DNA of 64,000 nucleotides from UBA5018 sp044375975 (lineage in GTDB: Bacteria; Cyanobacteriota; Cyanobacteriia; PCC-6307; Cyanobiaceae), in NCBI GenBank assembly GCA_044375975.1, contig JBILLQ010000002.1, positions 1 to 64,000 of the forward strand. Direction: 5' to 3'. Below the pieces are notes generated by a model. That model worked only from the letters and a program-made list of their open reading frames with translations. It ran no database searches and was not told where the DNA came from. Positions 42,683 to 51,781 of the stretch are shown here, piece after piece (position 1 is the stretch's first letter; each line of letters opens with the position of its first letter). A program made the translations under genes and the position numbers.

Positions 42683-45663
42683 TAGCTGAGTCCCTCCTGG
42701 GCTTGGCTCTGAACAAGGGCGTAGTACCAGCCCCGCTGCTCCATTAGGTCGCGATGGGGTCCCATCTCCATGATGGCGCCTTGATCCATTAGCACAATCA
42801 CATCAGCAGGCCTCACTGTTGTGAGGCGGTGGGTAATAAAGAACACTGTACGCCCCCGGAATGCCTCAAGCAAGTTGATACAAACCTGGCGTTCAGTACG
42901 GGCATCAAGAGCACTGGTGGCCTCGTCTAGAATCAGCATACGAGGATTTTGAAGTACTGCCCTAGCCAAAGCAAGCCGCTGACGCTGTCCCCCCGAAAGG
43001 CCGCTGCCTCGCTCGCCAACACTAGAATTATAGCCCCGGGGCATGCCCATAATGAATTCGTGGGCGCAGGCAATCTTGGCTGCACGAATAAGATCTTCAG
43101 CGGTGGCATCTGGCTTCACCAGCATCAAATTATCTTTGACAGTGCCGTCGAACAGCAGACTGTCCTGGGGCACAACGCCAATTTGCCTGCGCAAGGAGTA
43201 TAGCTCAATTTTATCAATATCAAATCCGTCAATTAATACCTTGCCAGTGGAGGGGCGATAGAAGCGAGGAACCATCTTCAATAAGGTACTTTTGCCACTG
43301 CCAGATCCACCAACAACACCCACAAATGAACCTCTTTGGATCGAGAGATTAACGGCGTTCAGAACGCTTGGAGCGTCTTGGGTATAGGAGAATCCCAGGT
43401 TCATAAACTGAACATGACCTTGAAGCGGGGGCATGGGGATATTTTGGGATTCCAACTCGCTCTGCTCAGTGGGGCGATCGACCACATCGGCCACGATTTG
43501 CAACTGCTCCGAGCACTGCTGGAACTCCTGCCATGTAGAAGGTATCTCGGTAAGCGGGCGAATCACATAATTACTAAGCATCTGGAAGGCAATCACGGTG
43601 CCGAAATCCAGATCCCCCTTGACAACCAGCGCAAATCCCGCACATAAAACCACAACAGACTCAATATTCATTATAAAGCCTCCCAGGTTAGATAGGGATT
43701 CGCGGGTGATTTTCATCTTGAAATCCTCCCCGAGATAACGACTGTATAGATCGTGGAATGTCCAACGAGTCTTCATTTCAGCGTTTTGAGCTTTAATTGT
43801 CTGTATGCCACCAATTGACTCAGTAAGATAGGAGCTGTATTTAACATTTTCTACTATGGTTCGCCGGATTTGACTTTTAAGCAAAGGGGTGCTGAACAGG
43901 GTAATGCCCACTAGTAATGGTATAAAGCTGAGTACGACACATGTCAGCAGGGGGCTGAACATGAACAAAATAACTACGTAGAACAAACTAAAAACTGTAT
44001 CGACAAGCAAGGTGAGACTGCGTCCCACCAGGAATTCCCTAAGTCTGTCTAATTGGTTAATATAGAATACAACCCGTCCCACTGGCCGCTCATCGAAAAA
44101 GCTCTGGGGAAGTCGTACCATGTGATCCAAAATTGTTGCTTTCGTGGCCGAATCAACACGATTGGCTACGTCAGTAAACTGAAAACTGCGAAGGGTTTTG
44201 AGAACGCTTATGCCAATTGCCGCAAATACCATGACTGCGGTTATCGTGATGACGATCGAGATGCTTTCCGGGCCTCTCATTTGAGTCATTAAAACGCGAA
44301 CCCCTAGGGGGTTGGCGAGCATTAACACATTAATGACTGCCGATATAACCAGCACTTCAATTAATTTTCTTTTGTGCTCACGCAGGTAGGGGAAATACCA
44401 GCTCCAGCTGAACTTCTGGTCCTTGGCGTCGGGCTTGCGCTCAAGAATAAGTAGCTCAATCTGGCCATCCTCCAGGGTGGCCAACTGATCGATTGGCACC
44501 CGTAGGGGACCAAGCTCCGCCTCCAGCAGGCAGGCGTAGCCGTCTGGTTCGACGGCATCTAGGATGCCGATATGGCCGTGCTGCATCAGCACGGCCGGGG
44601 TGGATACGCGAGCCAGGCGATCGGTGGGCAGGCGACTGAGGATCACCCTCAGACCGATGGAATCGAGAATCTGGCCGAGATTGGTGAGGTTGAGGCTGGC
44701 CTGGCGAGCCAGCACCGAATCAATCTGATCAAAGAGAGAATCTCGATTCAGCGGCAGTCCATAAAAACTTGCCAGGGCCTGCACAACAGCGGCCGGGATA
44801 TCGCGCGGACCACTGGCGCGAGCCAGTACCAGGTTGCCGGGACCGCGACTTTGGGGCAGCGGCGGCAGGTCGCCGCCAAAACGATCGGCGCCGACCAGCT
44901 GGGCTTCGACGGCCTCGCCAGCGGAGCCGACCTCGACACTGGCTTTGGCCTGATCGCTAGCCAATGGCTCGGGGGCGGCCGGTTCAGCCTGGGCTGCCGG
45001 CAGGGCCACCAGGCGCAACCAGGGGGCGCCTGGTTCCAGGGGCTTGACGCTCTTGGCGGGGTCCCAGCGGGAGGCCAGCTGGGCTCCACTACTCGCGTAC
45101 CACTCGCGCTCGGGGGCTAGGGCCAGGCCCGTTTCCGGTCCTGGTATCAAACTGCTGACCACAGCCTGTTCCTGTAGCTGGGGCAATCGCTCCAGCCAGG
45201 GCAACCAGCGCGGACCGGGCTCCCGGCGGCAGAGCTCTAGCAGCAGCGTATACAGCTCAGAAACCGGCAAGCATGACTGGAACCAGGCAGCCAGGCTGGG
45301 GTAGCCGTCGATCAGATCGCGAAAGGCCGCAGCCGGCAACAACAGCAGATCGGCTTCGCCGGAAGCCCTCAGGTGTTCGCAGGGCTGCTGGCGCACCAGG
45401 CTCACCCAACCAGCCATCGAGCCAGCCTGCAATTTCTCGATAGTGCGCAGGCCACCGGTATTGGGATCACTGGCCAGGCCCCGCAAACTGCCCGAGCGAA
45501 CCAAATAGAGCCCTTTTGGCATCACATCTGGCGCTAACACGGTCTGCCCTGGTCGGAAACGCTGCGGTTCCAGCAGAGGCTCCAGGGAGCGGGCCACAGC
45601 TTCGGGCAGCCGATCGAAGGGGGCGAAAGCCGTGAGCAGAGGGGTCGAGGGGGTGGTGATCAT
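42682..45663 (-). CDS. HlyB-like type I secretion ABC transporter with cyclic-nucleotide-type and degenerate C39 domains
   Basis: 993 residues. An N-terminal cyclic-nucleotide-binding-like fold (about 1-150: LEPQRFRPGQTVLAPD, GSLRGLASD) is followed by a peptidase-C39-like domain (about 280-405) in which the catalytic Cys motif is absent, as in HlyB's C39-like domain, so the substrate is probably not processed at a leader. Then six membrane helices (about 430-720) and an ATPase: Walker A GGSGSGKST near 784, signature LSGGQRQRLALARAV near 892, Walker B RMLILDEATSALD. It fits exporters of RTX-type or repetitive surface proteins. Its start overlaps the PPIase stop (ATGA). Confidence 0.92.
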   Translation of the reverse strand: MITTPSTPLLTAFAPFDRLPEAVARSLEPLLEPQRFRPGQTVLAPDVMPKGLYLVRSGSLRGLASDPNTGGLRTIEKLQAGSMAGWVSLVRQQPCEHLRASGEADLLLLPAAAFRDLIDGYPSLAAWFQSCLPVSELYTLLLELCRREPGPRWLPWLERLPQLQEQAVVSSLIPGPETGLALAPEREWYASSGAQLASRWDPAKSVKPLEPGAPWLRLVALPAAQAEPAAPEPLASDQAKASVEVGSAGEAVEAQLVGADRFGGDLPPLPQSRGPGNLVLARASGPRDIPAAVVQALASFYGLPLNRDSLFDQIDSVLARQASLNLTNLGQILDSIGLRVILSRLPTDRLARVSTPAVLMQHGHIGILDAVEPDGYACLLEAELGPLRVPIDQLATLEDGQIELLILERKPDAKDQKFSWSWYFPYLREHKRKLIEVLVISAVINVLMLANPLGVRVLMTQMRGPESISIVITITAVMVFAAIGISVLKTLRSFQFTDVANRVDSATKATILDHMVRLPQSFFDERPVGRVVFYINQLDRLREFLVGRSLTLLVDTVFSLFYVVILFMFSPLLTCVVLSFIPLLVGITLFSTPLLKSQIRRTIVENVKYSSYLTESIGGIQTIKAQNAEMKTRWTFHDLYSRYLGEDFKMKITRESLSNLGGFIMNIESVVVLCAGFALVVKGDLDFGTVIAFQMLSNYVIRPLTEIPSTWQEFQQCSEQLQIVADVVDRPTEQSELESQNIPMPPLQGHVQFMNLGFSYTQDAPSVLNAVNLSIQRGSFVGVVGGSGSGKSTLLKMVPRFYRPSTGKVLIDGFDIDKIELYSLRRQIGVVPQDSLLFDGTVKDNLMLVKPDATAEDLIRAAKIACAHEFIMGMPRGYNSSVGERGSGLSGGQRQRLALARAVLQNPRMLILDEATSALDARTERQVCINLLEAFRGRTVFFITHRLTTVRPADVIVLMDQGAIMEMGPHRDLMEQRGWYYALVQSQAQEGLS

Positions 45664-46487
45664 GCGGTGAGATCGGCAAGAGGCGCAGGGACCTCGCCCT
45701 GAAGGAACTCGGTGGCGCGGTTATTGATGAACTCCTGCAGTAACTCGCCGAGGAGGCGCTGCCGCAGTTCGTCGGTGAGCGGGGCGGGGATCAGGCGATC
45801 CAGCCGCAACACCAACCAGGTGTCGCCCACCGCGAAGGGGGGCAGCAGCTGGCCGGGCTCGCAGCTACGCAGACGAGTAACCAGGTCGGGGTGACCAGCG
45901 CCTATAGGCACAGGACCGACGCGGCCGCCATTGTTGCGCTCTGCGCCCTCAGAATAGGTGGCAGCCAACTGGGAAAATTCGGCCTCGCCCTCTCTAATTT
46001 GCTGATAGAGCTCTTCGGACAGAAAGGCGTCTTTGGTGCGAATCAGAGAATATTCTACCTGATCCAACATGATCTTGCGGTCGAGATAGCGAACCTCCAC
46101 CTCGTCGCCAAAACGATTTCGGGCATAGATCTCGAGCCTGCTTCTCTGGGTGAAGCGGCAATTAATGTCCTCTTGGCTCAGGCTTTGAGCCTTCAGCCAC
46201 TGGCGCAGAGCCTGTTCGCCCCGGATGCCGAGAGTTTCTAGCTGCTGACTCACCAGCTTTTTTTCCTCATCCTCTGGCAGAGGCACCACAGCCACGATCT
46301 CTTCAAAGACCAGGGCCCGGGCCAGAGCGATGGCTAAATCCTGGCGCCGCAGCAACCGGTGCAGGGAAAGCAGGGGAAGCAGCGGTTTACCTGGCGCCAA
46401 TTCCACCAAGGCCGGTGGTTCCAAGCCCGAGAGGGCGTCTCCGTCAATCAGCTGCGGAGGCAGGGAGTAGGTGGATGCCATGGTCAA
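45660..46487 (-). CDS. Peptidylprolyl isomerase-like protein of the secretion operon
   Basis: 275 residues. The C-terminal part fits a PpiC/parvulin-like domain (LIRTKDAFLSEELYQQIREGEAEFSQLAATYSEG, GGRVGPVPIGAGHPDLVTRLRSCEPGQLLPPFAVGDTWLVLRLDR). No signal peptide is seen, so it may act in the cytoplasm or with the exporter on its substrate. Its stop overlaps the ABC gene start. PPIase-ABC-HlyD sets of this order occur in cyanobacteria, where they are thought to help export of folded or repeat proteins. Confidence 0.85.
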   Translation of the reverse strand: MTMASTYSLPPQLIDGDALSGLEPPALVELAPGKPLLPLLSLHRLLRRQDLAIALARALVFEEIVAVVPLPEDEEKKLVSQQLETLGIRGEQALRQWLKAQSLSQEDINCRFTQRSRLEIYARNRFGDEVEVRYLDRKIMLDQVEYSLIRTKDAFLSEELYQQIREGEAEFSQLAATYSEGAERNNGGRVGPVPIGAGHPDLVTRLRSCEPGQLLPPFAVGDTWLVLRLDRLIPAPLTDELRQRLLGELLQEFINNRATEFLQGEVPAPLADLTA

Positions 46488-46503
46488 ACTCTAAATGGAC
46501 AAC

Positions 46504-49422
46504 TCAGGCCAACACCGGCGGTCGACGCTTAATAGGCAGATCGAGACGGCCAAGCACATCGGCCATCAAATCGAGTGCATTGGCGTGGCCGTACTGCTCG
46601 CGGGCGTAGGCGAAGGCCGCCTTGCTCATCTGTTGCCATCGCTGATCATCGCCGCAGAGCAGCAGGGCCGCCTCCTGCCAGGAGTCGGCATCGCGGGCAA
46701 TCCACACCTCCTGCCCGTGGCGCAAGCCGGTGGCCTCCGCCGCCAGGGGGCTCAACAGCTGGGGGATGCCATGGGCGGCGGCGGCGACCACCTTGCCCTT
46801 CAGGCCAGCACCGGAACGCAGGGGAGCCACGAACAGCCGGTGACGTCCGTAGACCGTGGCGGTATCGGCCACCCAGCCCTCCAGCACCACCCCTGGCTGG
46901 CCGCCCCAGCGCTCGGCCAGCTCGGCGGATAGTCCGCTGCCATAGATGTGGAGATGCAGTTCGGGGAGCCGCTCCAGCAGAGGCGGCCAGAGCACCTCCA
47001 ACAGATGATCCACAGCCTCCCGATTGGGTGGATGGTTGTAGCCACCCAAAAAGGCGAGGCCCTCCCGCCCCGCCAGGGGCTCCGGTGCCTGGGGCCCCTC
47101 CACCACCCAGGGGCAGCGGGCGGTGAGCGCCCGGCCAAAGCTCTCGGAATGGATCACCGCCTCCTCCACATCGGAGTAACTGAGCGTTAGATCCACCTGA
47201 CTGATGATCTCCAGTTCCTGCTGCTTGACCACCGCCACGGCCGCCAAAGCCTGTTCAGCGGCATCCCCCTCGAGCCCCTGGGACCAGGCGGCCCGCAGCT
47301 GGCGCAGGTAGTGGAGATCCGCATTGCAAAAGGCCACGCGCGCCTGGGGGGCCTTGCTGCGCACCAACTCCAGCGAGTCGTGGGCAGTGGTGTAGCGGGT
47401 GATGTAAACGAGATCAAACTCGCGACCGCGCTGCTCGAGCAGCTCGTCGAGGGAGAGCACGAAGGGGGCGTGGATCACCTCAATGCCACGACGCTGTAGA
47501 TCTTCGCTATAGCCGGCCATCCAGGCCAGGTTGGCCGGATAAAAGGTGATCTGATAGCCGAGGGACTGCACCAACTCCATCTCCACCAGGGCGGCATGGC
47601 TGCCGGCATCCCGATCCGGCCGGGGCGTCTCGTGATCTATGAACAGGGCACGGCCCACATTGCCGCGATCCTTGACCCGATCGGCCAGGGCCAGATCCGG
47701 TTGGCGGGGCCCTTCGAAACTGGCCTTCCACTTGTTTTCAAACAGGGGCTTGTGCATCTGTTGATAGCGCTTCAGGCCCGTGGCAGTGGCAACGTCCGTG
47801 CCATTGGAGATGCCCTCGTAGTGCACAACCCGCGATAGCGGCGCATAGCGCACGCCGTAGCCGGCGGCACGCACCTTGAAACAGATGTCGGTGTCCTCGT
47901 AGTAGGCCGGTGAGAACTCCGGACTGAAGCCCCCCACCTGATCCCACAGCCGGCGAGTGATCGCCAGCGAAGCTCCACTCACGTAGTCGGCAAGCCGCGT
48001 GTAACTGAAGCGTGGCTCCCGGGGATTGCCTCCCTTGCCGTAATTCCACGGCTCGCCGTTGCCCCAAACGATGCCGCCGGCCTCTTGGAGGCTGCCATCT
48101 GGATAGATCAGCTGGGAGCCGGCGATGCCGGTATCCGGCCAGCGATCGAAAACCGCCTGCAGTTCATCTAGCCAGCGGGCGCAGGGCTCGGTGTCGTTGT
48201 TGAGCAGCACCACCAGCGGGGCGCGGCATGCGTTGACCCCCGAATGGCAGGCCTGGTTAAAACCCCGGGGGTAGTCGTGGCGCACCACCTTGATCCCCGG
48301 CACCTCCCGGGCCAGGGACTCGGCGGTGTGGTCGGGGGAGCCGTCGTCGACCACGATCACCTCAAAACGCAGGCGATTGGGGGCAAAGGCCAGGGCCGCC
48401 AAACAACGGCGAGTGAACCGATACTTGCCATGCACCGGCACCACCACGCTCACCTGGGGGTCCGGGGAATTGGTAAGGGCCAGGGGGTGGCGCTCCATGG
48501 CCTGGCCCAGGGGGCCCTCCTCCTGGTGATCTTCCAGGCGCAGGGCCGGGGTTGATGGGGCAGCCAACAGGCGCTGCAGCAGGGGCATGTCCGGCGGTGG
48601 CTCAACCCCATGGGCATCAGCCAACTGCAACCAGGTGATCAGGCTGCGATAGCGCTCCGCCGCCAAGGGCCCCAGGGGCTCTGGGAACGGCGGACTGGTG
48701 TACTGCTGCAGAGCCGCCCAGGGGGTGAGCTGGAAGGGCACCAGCTCCAGGCTCTCATCGATGGTGGTGCCTTTGTCATCCCGCAGCAACAGGTGATGCA
48801 CCCGGCCGTCGCAGCAAGAGATGGGAAGCCTGATGCCGAAATTCCAGCGGCCGGAGGGCGCCGAATCCGGCGGCAATATGGCGATCGGTTGGCCGCCATC
48901 AATCACCAGCTCCAGGGGCTCTGGATCCACCAGCCAGCCCTCCAGGAACACTCCCTTCAGAGGCAGCAACTCTCCCGGTTTCTGGCTCTGGAGAACCTCC
49001 GCCGTCCTGTGGTCGCGCAGCAGCAGCTCGTAGCTGTTCTCACTGAGCCGCAGCGGACTGCCCGGCAACTCCAGGCCGCCGTCTTGATCAAAAAACACCC
49101 TCAGCACCATCGCCTGCGAGAGGCTGGGCAAAGCCAATTTGGGATCGCCCAGGAAGGCAAAGCCAACCGCATCGGGCAGGCCGCGACTGGCCGTGTCCGT
49201 GCGGCCGAGTTCCGTGCGCAGCTGCAGAATCGACCTGCGGGAGCTGGGATCGAGCAGATCCTCAATACTCACCCACAAGGGCCCCTGCAGCGGAACAGGA
49301 CCTGCATCATCCAGCAAACAAGCCCAGCCATGCAGACCAAAACGCGCGTTTAGGCCCTCCAATTGCCCGAGGAACTGACCGCGCTGCAGGGGGCGCAGTT
49401 CAGCTGCCAGCGCCACTGACAT
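46504..49422 (-). CDS. Bifunctional glycosyltransferase: GT2 plus GT-B (GT4-like)
   Basis: 972 residues with three parts. About 1-300 is a beta-rich domain with no clear family. About 310-600 is a GT2: PQVSVVVPVHGKYRFTRRCL, VVDDGSPDHT, DNNDTEPCARWLDE (DXD region reads LNNDTE), and YYEDTDICFKVRAAGY. About 630-960 is GT4-like: LVYITRYTTAHDSLEL, HIYGSGLSAELAERWG, VAPLRSGAGLKGKVVAAAAHGIP. Such multidomain enzymes assemble repeat glycans. The start is at 49422 after a G-rich run; a run of G8TG5 lies just upstream. It precedes the PPIase gene by 17 bp on the same strand. Confidence 0.85.
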   Translation of the reverse strand: MSVALAAELRPLQRGQFLGQLEGLNARFGLHGWACLLDDAGPVPLQGPLWVSIEDLLDPSSRRSILQLRTELGRTDTASRGLPDAVGFAFLGDPKLALPSLSQAMVLRVFFDQDGGLELPGSPLRLSENSYELLLRDHRTAEVLQSQKPGELLPLKGVFLEGWLVDPEPLELVIDGGQPIAILPPDSAPSGRWNFGIRLPISCCDGRVHHLLLRDDKGTTIDESLELVPFQLTPWAALQQYTSPPFPEPLGPLAAERYRSLITWLQLADAHGVEPPPDMPLLQRLLAAPSTPALRLEDHQEEGPLGQAMERHPLALTNSPDPQVSVVVPVHGKYRFTRRCLAALAFAPNRLRFEVIVVDDGSPDHTAESLAREVPGIKVVRHDYPRGFNQACHSGVNACRAPLVVLLNNDTEPCARWLDELQAVFDRWPDTGIAGSQLIYPDGSLQEAGGIVWGNGEPWNYGKGGNPREPRFSYTRLADYVSGASLAITRRLWDQVGGFSPEFSPAYYEDTDICFKVRAAGYGVRYAPLSRVVHYEGISNGTDVATATGLKRYQQMHKPLFENKWKASFEGPRQPDLALADRVKDRGNVGRALFIDHETPRPDRDAGSHAALVEMELVQSLGYQITFYPANLAWMAGYSEDLQRRGIEVIHAPFVLSLDELLEQRGREFDLVYITRYTTAHDSLELVRSKAPQARVAFCNADLHYLRQLRAAWSQGLEGDAAEQALAAVAVVKQQELEIISQVDLTLSYSDVEEAVIHSESFGRALTARCPWVVEGPQAPEPLAGREGLAFLGGYNHPPNREAVDHLLEVLWPPLLERLPELHLHIYGSGLSAELAERWGGQPGVVLEGWVADTATVYGRHRLFVAPLRSGAGLKGKVVAAAAHGIPQLLSPLAAEATGLRHGQEVWIARDADSWQEAALLLCGDDQRWQQMSKAAFAYAREQYGHANALDLMADVLGRLDLPIKRRPPVLA

Positions 49423-49561
49423 GGAATTTTTGGGGGGGGTGGGGGTGAACTTGGTTACAAACTAGAAGCTAACCGAAACTGCAGTCCTGACACCCTCACC
49501 TGCCCATCCCCCGGCAGCAAAGGCCGGAACCAACAGCGGTGCCGATCCCCAAGCGGATCCG

Positions 49562-51763
49562 GTGGTGCTGAGATTGCGGCTGCAAGAACTGCTCGCCCTG
49601 CCCATCGATCCAGGCAGCCGGGTGCATCTCTGGAAACTGGCCCTTGAAAGCCTGCCCAGGGAAGCGCTGGCCCAACGCCGAACCCTGCAGTTGGTGCTCA
49701 GCCGCCAGGCGGCTCAATCCTGCGAGCAGTGGATCGCCGCCGGACGCTGGGGCGAGGCCCTGGCCTGTGCTCGCCAGCAGGGCATCTGGTTGGCGGAGCT
49801 GGCCAGTGAAAATCCGGCTCTGGCCGACGTATGTCGACGCGATACAGCCGCCCTGCTGCGCCTGCTGATTGAAGGCTTGCATCGCGACCAGGGCCAGCCG
49901 GACTGCCCGCCCCAACGCCAGGCGGAGATCTGCCGCATCGGCTGGCTATTAGTGGACAAGCTAAGAGCTCTGGGCCAGCCGGAGAGCGACAGCCTGGGGG
50001 TGATCGAAGAGCAACTGGTGCGCCACGGGGCCCTGGCTTGGCGGACCCTCGCCCAGACCCTGGCAGGCGAGGCATGCATCGCCGCCCTGGACAGCGGCAT
50101 GGACATGGCTCTGGCCCTGATGCGTCTCTATGCCGATCAAGAAGGGCACGCATGGACTCAAAATCTGCCGGCAGAGCTGCTGCAGACTCGCCGTCAACTC
50201 CAGCCGGTGCCCCCGGAACGCCTGCTCAATTGGTTGGCGGCTTGGCTGCCCGGCAACCCCAGCGCTGCGGCTGCCCTGGCTAGCGCCCAACGCTGTAAAG
50301 CCTTGCTAAACGGCATCAAGCCCAGTGGCGATCCAGCCGAGCTTGCGGTCACCGCCGCTGCCGGGGATTCAGCCCCGGCGGCCGGCCGAGGGGCGACATC
50401 GGTACAGACGCCGCCGGCCGAGGTCACCAGGGCGCCCCTGCCTGGACAGCCAGCCCAAAGCCAGCCCCCAACTGCTAGCTCCGGCCATGACCTGCCCGAA
50501 GAGCTGCCCGAAGAGCTGCCCAGAGAGCTGGCCATGGCCGCATCCCTGCAGCCCCAGACGCCACAGCCAACGCCAGCGATCGCGGCGATCAGTGGCGAGG
50601 AATTGCGCCAGGAACTGCGACTCGACGAGGGAGGCATCGAGGGCTTGCGGCGGCGCCTGGTGAGAGCTCTGAAGCGTTGGAGCGATCGCCCCGGCCAGGG
50701 CCCCTTAACCATTGATCTGGGCTTTAGGCCCGGGGCCAGCCTGCTGGAGGGGGATGGTGACGGGCTACAACTCAACCTGGCCCCGCTGCTGCGCTGTGGT
50801 GACGATGCCGAGGTGATGGAGTTGCTGGAGCTGCTTGATCGTCATCTCGAAACCCTGGAACGCCCCGCTAGCTGGCGAGCCAATCCCGAAGCCCTGCTGA
50901 AGACCCTCGATAGCCATTGGAAAGCAGGTGGCCAACTGCATGCCAGCCAATGCAGGGCCCTGGCGGCGGTGGTGAAGCTCCGGGGCTCGGCCCGGGTGGA
51001 GCTGCCAGCTCGGGCCGGGGGCCAGCTGCTCAGACCAGCCCCCGAGGAACTGGCATTACTGGCGCAGGTGCTGCGCAACGAGCCGCTACTCGTGGAGCAG
51101 TTGTCTGAGATCAGGCGCCACCATCACGATCGGGAATGGATGGAGAGCGAGCAAGGTACCGACTGGCCGCTGCGGCGTCTGCACACCAGCAGCGGTTTCT
51201 ATGCCAGCAGCCACGACCCTCTCCATAGCCTGCGGCGCTGGAGTGACGCAACGATGGCGGCGCTGCGACAGCATGGCCTGGTGCTCGACTCAGGCAATTT
51301 GGGAGCCGCTCTGCCTTTGCTGCAGTCCCTGGCGGCGGAAGGGGTGAGTCTGCCTCTCCAGGCCTGGCCGGAGCGCGGCAGTCTTGACGAACTGATGGCG
51401 AACCAAGAGGTGCTGCTCGTCGCTCCTCGGGCAGCGGCGATTGAGGCCCACCATCGCAGGGTCGCCTCCGCTCAGCTCGATCAGGAAAGCCCGATTCTCA
51501 ACTACGGACTGCGCTGCCTGGAGCCTCCCGACTCGATCCACCCCCGTCGCCCCAGCGTCGGCTTCGAGCACAGCCTTGAGAGCCTGCTGGAGCAGGTGGA
51601 GCAGGCCTGGGGTCAGCGGGCTTTCCAGATATTCATCATCGCGGCTGGCGCCTACTCCCTGCCCGCCTGTCATGCGGTGGAGCAGCGCCACGGAGCCACC
51701 TGCTTGGCCCTTGGCAGCGACCTGCTGGAGTGGTTCCTGCCCGAGAACTCGGGCCCCGCCTAG
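49562..51763 (+). CDS. Unknown protein with GT-D-like (DUF1792-type) C-terminus
   Basis: 733 residues, GTG start. The N-terminal about 500 residues are helical, with a Pro/Ala/Gln-rich linker (about 255-345) and PEELPEELPREL repeats. The C-terminal about 170 residues resemble the GT-D/DUF1792 fold: EVLLVAPRAAAIEAHH, SLESLLEQVEQAW, then FQIFIIAAGAYSLPACHAVEQRHGATCLALGSDLLEWF, which matches the family's 'D..LIGAGAYGLPLA.. K..GK.AIHLGG..Q'. Divergent from the GT2/GT4 gene with a 139-bp spacer. Donor unknown; the fold suggests a sugar transferase. Confidence 0.65.
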   Translation: MVLRLRLQELLALPIDPGSRVHLWKLALESLPREALAQRRTLQLVLSRQAAQSCEQWIAAGRWGEALACARQQGIWLAELASENPALADVCRRDTAALLRLLIEGLHRDQGQPDCPPQRQAEICRIGWLLVDKLRALGQPESDSLGVIEEQLVRHGALAWRTLAQTLAGEACIAALDSGMDMALALMRLYADQEGHAWTQNLPAELLQTRRQLQPVPPERLLNWLAAWLPGNPSAAAALASAQRCKALLNGIKPSGDPAELAVTAAAGDSAPAAGRGATSVQTPPAEVTRAPLPGQPAQSQPPTASSGHDLPEELPEELPRELAMAASLQPQTPQPTPAIAAISGEELRQELRLDEGGIEGLRRRLVRALKRWSDRPGQGPLTIDLGFRPGASLLEGDGDGLQLNLAPLLRCGDDAEVMELLELLDRHLETLERPASWRANPEALLKTLDSHWKAGGQLHASQCRALAAVVKLRGSARVELPARAGGQLLRPAPEELALLAQVLRNEPLLVEQLSEIRRHHHDREWMESEQGTDWPLRRLHTSSGFYASSHDPLHSLRRWSDATMAALRQHGLVLDSGNLGAALPLLQSLAAEGVSLPLQAWPERGSLDELMANQEVLLVAPRAAAIEAHHRRVASAQLDQESPILNYGLRCLEPPDSIHPRRPSVGFEHSLESLLEQVEQAWGQRAFQIFIIAAGAYSLPACHAVEQRHGATCLALGSDLLEWFLPENSGPA

Positions 51764-51781
51764 GCCCGCCTGGTGGCCCAC

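Noticed and set aside
42682..45663. Bacteriocin-type (C39) processing exporter
   Set aside because: The catalytic Cys motif is absent from the C39-like domain, so leader cleavage is not expected.
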